Origin: Erysipelothrix tonsillarum DSM 14972
GTDB lineage: Bacteria > Bacillota_I > Bacilli_A > Erysipelotrichales > Erysipelotrichaceae
Reading direction: 5' to 3'
Assembly (NCBI RefSeq): GCF_000373785.1
Contig: NZ_KB892377.1
Location: 124,001-188,000 of the forward strand
Length of the DNA: 64,000 nucleotides
Every line of letters begins with the position of its first letter. Positions within the stretch are counted from its first letter, which is position 1. The translations under genes were made by a program, and so were the position numbers. Positions 60,222 through 64,000 of the stretch are shown in pieces. Under the pieces are notes generated by a model. It was not told the DNA's origin and did no database searches. It worked only from the letters and a program-made list of their open reading frames with translations.

Positions 60222-60250
60222 TTGTTCGAAAACACATTTCAAAATAACAT
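60222..60250 (+). promoter_or_regulatory. Probable promoter of the GH85 gene
   Basis: TTGTTC (60222-60227), 17 bp, TAACAT (60245-60250). A weak pair, but well spaced; the start site would fall at the cre box. Confidence 0.45.
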
Positions 60251-60255
60251 AGAAG

Positions 60256-60269
60256 TGTAAGCGTTTACT
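60256..60269 (+). promoter_or_regulatory. cre box (CcpA operator) before the GH85 gene
   Basis: TGTAAGCGTTTACT agrees with the cre consensus TGWAANCGNTNWCW at all fixed positions. It lies 36 bp before the gene start and at the predicted start of transcription, where CcpA would repress. Confidence 0.85.
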
Positions 60270-60304
60270 TGATAGACGCATGCATCCTATGAAAAGGGAT
60301 ATTT

Positions 60305-63300
60305 ATGAAAATAAATCATAGTTTTAAAGCGTTTTGTAAGGTAACGGTATCGGTTGTCACGAGTTTTTCGTTATTATTACCTTTTTTTGTAATACCATCC
60401 CATGCATTGGTAACGGGTGATGGAACGGATGAGGTGAACGAAGCCTATCACGAGGGTTTATCACTGCAACCAATTTCTCCAGCGTTTCGTTTAGAAACGT
60501 TGATGAAATGGACACCTGACAGGGATCCATATGCTAGCATTAATCGTTCTACCATTCCTTTGAATCAAAATCGCTTTAAAGGATACCAAATTAATGAACT
60601 TGCGCATCCAGATGCACGCATTACGAATGCAGCTATTATCAATGCAAATCATGATAGCTCGCCATCTACAGGGGGCAGTGATTTCAATATCTATGCTTTT
60701 GATAACTGGCAATACATTGATTCCTTAATATATTGGGCAGGAACGGATGAAGGAATTTTCGCATTACCTTCTCCAGATATCGTGGATGCAGCCCATAAAA
60801 ACGGTGTTCCCGTTTATGCGACCCTTGGATTTCCTTGGGGGAGTGGGCAGCCTGACTCATTAAAAGAGCTTGAAGCGATGATACAACAGAATGATGATGG
60901 TTCTTTCCCGGCTGCCGACAAGATGATTGAAGTCGCACAGTACTTTGGTTTTGATGGTTACTTTTTCAATCAAGAAACCTATGGGTCAAATTCCCATGTG
61001 GCCAATCAACTAAACGCGATGTTGCGGTACATGCGAAAAAAATCGCGAGAGTTAGGTTATCCGCTCAATATTTCATGGTATGATGCGATGGCAAACAGTG
61101 GAAATGTAAGCCATCAAAATGCAATCAATCAATATAACGATCTTTGGATGAAACCATTTGATCATGATGATGACTATGGGGTTGATGAGTTTTTCATCAA
61201 TTATAATTGGCAAAATCGTGTCCAAGGAACTGCAGATTATTTAAAAATGATAGGACGTGATCCTTTTTCGGCTTATACCGGATTTGAAATCCAACAACGT
61301 TCCCATATGACCAATATTGATACACGTACATTGGTTGGTGAAGATAAACGGATCTTGTCATCTATTGCCTTATATGCATCAAATTCAACGATGGGGCTTG
61401 CTCGTAACCCTGAAGATTTTCATAAACATGAAAACATTCTCTATACCGGACCACAAGGGGATCCAACTTTAGCGGATGATTCCGCAAGTTGGAAAGGAAT
61501 GTCTCGCTACGTGGTCGATAAATCAGTGATAACGGGGACTGAGTTTCAAACAAGTTTTAATTCGGGCCATGGTCGAAAATGGTTTAGTGAGGGTGTTGTA
61601 ACCCGCGATGGTGAATGGCACAATCGCGCCATTCAAGATATCATGCCGACCTGGCGTTATTGGATTAAAGATCTCAACCGAAATCAGTCTCGTATTGATG
61701 TGGCATATGACTTTGATGATGCTTACAATGGTGGTAACGCTCTAAAATTAGAAGGTGATTTTAAAGCAGGAGATAAAAACGAACTCATGCTCTTCAGTAC
61801 GCGATTGAATGTGCTTGATTCAACTAAGATTGATGTTGTGACGAAGACAACACCAAATACTACTTTGAGTCTGGGTGTATCTTTTGAAGAGAACTATAAA
61901 GATAACCCCCTAACACCTTTCACAATAACCTCTGATCAAGACGGGTGGGTTTGTTCAACAGTTGATTTGGGTGAGTATGCAGGAAAAATGATTTATGCAT
62001 TCAGTCTTCAAGTTGAAAGTAAGACGGATGGACCCTTTAAAGTGAATTTAGGCCATCTAAATGTGCGTACGGTTGTTGCTCCGTTGATACAAGGCCCAGA
62101 AAACATTATAATCAACGAACAACTCTTATCAGATGCACGCAAAGGGCAGTTTAGAGCTTCATGGGACGCACGTGAGGGCGCTATCTACTATGAGGTCTAT
62201 CAAGTGAATCAAGACGACCAAGAGGTCTTATTAGGCACGAGCGTGCATACTGAGTTTTATGCAGACCGTATAACGCGCGATGACGCGAATGCTTTTGAAG
62301 ATAACACAAGTATTATTCGAGTTAAAGCCGTAAATAAAGACGGGAAACGTGGGACTCCTGCGGATGCACGTTTTAGCTGGGGTGTTTCTTTAAATCGAAG
62401 TGAAGTCGTTGAAATTGATACGCCTATAAATGTTGCGTTGAATGCTGAAGTTACTGCAGTCAGTCATCAAAATGATGCTGAACCGGCCTCGAAAGCGTTG
62501 GATGGTACAGCCCAAGGGAACAGTAAATGGGCCTCCTCACCTCGCGGTAACGGTTATATGGATATAAAACTGAGTGAACCTAAAACCATCAAACGTTGGC
62601 GTGTTGAACATGCTGAATATGGTGGTGAAGCGAAGGATATGAATACGATTAACTTTTCACTACATTACCAAAATGATGACGGTGAGTGGGTATTGGCAAA
62701 AGAAATTCGAAATAATCAGGACGCTGTGACGGATGTCTTATTGGATCAACCAATCACCGCTCAAAAGTGGAAATTAAAAATTGATCATGCAGGGGCATCG
62801 CCTTGGCAAGCTGTGCGTATTTACGAATGGCAAATGTTTGAAACGGATGCATTCCCAAGACCCAATAACTTACTCCTAAGTCAAGTTCAAGCCAAGCCAC
62901 AGAGCAGTGGCATTGGAACCCTTACCTTCAAACATGTACCGGGAAAAACAACCATCCATCTCTATCATAACTTGGGTGATTCAAAACCCTTTAAATCAAT
63001 TAAAAATGAAAAAATCGGACACGTCGTAGTAGAAGACTTTGATTTTAAAGCGTATGACGCTACCATTTATTACACAATCCAACCGGAGTTTTCAGAAGAA
63101 AGCTTTAAGAACAGTTTTCAATATCAAATTCCGAAGGAGTCCATAGGGTCCACAACCATTTTTGTAAAGGATGATAGTGATCAAAAAATGGTTGTTCCAT
63201 TCGTAATTAAAGATGCAATGGGTACGGTAATTGAGACGGGAGAAACACCGCTTAAAGGGTTTAAACTGGATTTACCTATAGGTTCATATCACTTTATCAT

Positions 63301-64000
63301 TACAACATTACCCCATGGCTATCGTGATAATAAGTTTGATTATACATTTGAAGTGGACCAAGATTCTGAGAATAATAACGTTCAGGTAGTGCTTAACCAA
63401 TCCATTCATTATATTAACCTTACCGAAAAGCTGTCATCTTTTAAGCGTTTGGATCGTAATATCTATACAAATGAAACGCTAGAGGAAGTAGATCAAGTGG
63501 TTACCAAAGTCCAAGCGGTACTAGATTCGGATACTGCTTTAGATCATGATTATAAAACAATTCTTGATGAATTTATCCATGGCATCGATGGGCTTGAATA
63601 TAAAATGAATGCTGGTTATTTAAAACTTCAAGGATTAATAGAGCAGATGGAAACACTTGATAGAGCGTTGTATACGGAGTCAACAATTGCTTATTTTGAA
63701 GCAATACTACATGATGCGAAAGCATTGCTTCAAACAGAGAACGCAGATGAGTCTGATTTGAATGTGATGCATGATAAGCTAGAGAAAGCCCACAGTATGC
63801 TTCAAATGAAACTTAATTTTGCGAAACTTGAAGCCTTGATTTCGAAAGCAAAGGCACTGGATTCGGACTTATATACGGAAGCGAGCATGATGGATTTGAA
63901 GGATGTACTAGAAAATATTGAAACTTCGCACAACACAATCATTGACCAAGAGCGAGTGGATGGCTTGGTTCAAGCATTGCAGATAGCTATCGAAAATTTA
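60305..64000 (+). CDS. Secreted GH85 endo-beta-N-acetylglucosaminidase with CBM32-like and FIVAR modules, 3' partial
   Basis: The frame is open for 1232 codons and runs off the window. A signal peptide ends near IPSHA (about 35). The GH85 catalytic domain (about 60-470) shows YWAGTDEGIFALPSPD, VPVYATLGFPWGSG and FDGYFFNQET. Asn222 and Glu224 form the family's assisted catalytic pair. Beta-sandwich domains follow, then a CBM32/F5-8C-like domain (about 700-850: EPASKALDGTAQGNSKW). At least three helical FIVAR-type repeats (LDRNIYTNETLEEV, LDRALYTESTIAYF, LDSDLYTEASMMDL) precede the edge. Such enzymes cut N-glycans from host glycoproteins (Endo-D type). The C-terminal anchor is not visible. Confidence 0.93.
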   Translation, partial: MKINHSFKAFCKVTVSVVTSFSLLLPFFVIPSHALVTGDGTDEVNEAYHEGLSLQPISPAFRLETLMKWTPDRDPYASINRSTIPLNQNRFKGYQINELAHPDARITNAAIINANHDSSPSTGGSDFNIYAFDNWQYIDSLIYWAGTDEGIFALPSPDIVDAAHKNGVPVYATLGFPWGSGQPDSLKELEAMIQQNDDGSFPAADKMIEVAQYFGFDGYFFNQETYGSNSHVANQLNAMLRYMRKKSRELGYPLNISWYDAMANSGNVSHQNAINQYNDLWMKPFDHDDDYGVDEFFINYNWQNRVQGTADYLKMIGRDPFSAYTGFEIQQRSHMTNIDTRTLVGEDKRILSSIALYASNSTMGLARNPEDFHKHENILYTGPQGDPTLADDSASWKGMSRYVVDKSVITGTEFQTSFNSGHGRKWFSEGVVTRDGEWHNRAIQDIMPTWRYWIKDLNRNQSRIDVAYDFDDAYNGGNALKLEGDFKAGDKNELMLFSTRLNVLDSTKIDVVTKTTPNTTLSLGVSFEENYKDNPLTPFTITSDQDGWVCSTVDLGEYAGKMIYAFSLQVESKTDGPFKVNLGHLNVRTVVAPLIQGPENIIINEQLLSDARKGQFRASWDAREGAIYYEVYQVNQDDQEVLLGTSVHTEFYADRITRDDANAFEDNTSIIRVKAVNKDGKRGTPADARFSWGVSLNRSEVVEIDTPINVALNAEVTAVSHQNDAEPASKALDGTAQGNSKWASSPRGNGYMDIKLSEPKTIKRWRVEHAEYGGEAKDMNTINFSLHYQNDDGEWVLAKEIRNNQDAVTDVLLDQPITAQKWKLKIDHAGASPWQAVRIYEWQMFETDAFPRPNNLLLSQVQAKPQSSGIGTLTFKHVPGKTTIHLYHNLGDSKPFKSIKNEKIGHVVVEDFDFKAYDATIYYTIQPEFSEESFKNSFQYQIPKESIGSTTIFVKDDSDQKMVVPFVIKDAMGTVIETGETPLKGFKLDLPIGSYHFIITTLPHGYRDNKFDYTFEVDQDSENNNVQVVLNQSIHYINLTEKLSSFKRLDRNIYTNETLEEVDQVVTKVQAVLDSDTALDHDYKTILDEFIHGIDGLEYKMNAGYLKLQGLIEQMETLDRALYTESTIAYFEAILHDAKALLQTENADESDLNVMHDKLEKAHSMLQMKLNFAKLEALISKAKALDSDLYTEASMMDLKDVLENIETSHNTIIDQERVDGLVQALQIAIENL

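Noticed and set aside
1-64000. tRNA or rRNA genes, CRISPR arrays, insertion sequences or prophage
   Set aside because: Gaps between genes were read for cloverleaf, repeat-spacer and transposase signals; none was seen. The single recombinase is XerC-like.

Overview
The window is a low-GC Gram-positive chromosome segment. Gene content, synteny and protein character (short Bacillus-like housekeeping clusters, a MurJ/LCP/PASTA-PBP wall set, T-box, SAM-I and ribosomal-leader RNAs, FIVAR- and BIG2-containing surface proteins) fit Erysipelotrichia, most likely Erysipelothrix. That assignment is inference from composition; no database search was run. Almost every gene is on the + strand. The exceptions are a two-component system near 3.5-5.2 kb, a kinase-like gene at 46-47 kb and tmcAL at 52.3-53.4 kb.

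Layout. 1-3.4 kb: cysteine desulfurase plus ThiI (tRNA 4-thiouridine) and Ffh. 3.5-7.9 kb: a histidine kinase/response regulator pair diverging from a MacB-like ABC transporter, with four tandem 11-bp repeats between them. 8-15.7 kb: rplS (with L19 leader), lepB, rbgA, rnhB, dprA, topA, trmFO, xerC. 16-21.4 kb: yceD, rpmF, an LCP wall-polymer ligase, a HEPN-like/CBS protein, murB, murJ. 21.5-27.7 kb: a short dcw cluster (mraZ, rsmH, ftsL, PASTA-PBP, mraY, murD) under a four-copy MraZ operator. 27.7-39 kb: comN-like, a divergent SecDF, recJ, a BIG2 membrane protein, apt, relA, then T-box-controlled hisS-aspS. 39.1-40.9 kb: infC-rpmI-rplT with leader and an ATT start, then a MarR regulator. 41.1-46.1 kb: a 1649-residue sortase-anchored subtilase. 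46.1-53.4 kb: kinase-like protein, rdgB, DUF1461 protein, trmL, a 46-residue membrane protein, ridA, yitT, a VOC protein, SAM-I riboswitch-metK, tmcAL. 53.5-60.2 kb: trmB, M42 peptidase, lipoprotein, an ISPMYG-motif protein, murC, ytxG/ytxH-like, ccpA. 60.3 kb to the end: a large secreted GH85 endoglycosidase (cut by the window edge) preceded by a cre box.

How it works together. Wall synthesis (murB, murC, murD, mraY, murJ, PBP, LCP), translation and RNA modification (thiI, trmFO, trmL, trmB, tmcAL, tRNA synthetases, ribosomal proteins) and secretion (ffh, lepB, SecDF-like) dominate. Several genes are controlled by RNA leaders. Three host-facing or surface proteins (BIG2 membrane protein, subtilase, GH85 enzyme) are inserted between housekeeping blocks, and the two large ones share FIVAR-type stalk modules.

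The least ordinary signals are: the SecDF homologue that has lost its conserved transmembrane aspartates; the 11-bp operator array; the HEPN-like/CBS fusion; two minus-strand genes whose extended -10 elements sit 5-6 nt before the start codon with no Shine-Dalgarno (likely leaderless); the ISPMYG protein in the sftA position; and the cre box next to ccpA in front of the endoglycosidase. No CRISPR array, tRNA or rRNA gene, insertion sequence or prophage was seen.
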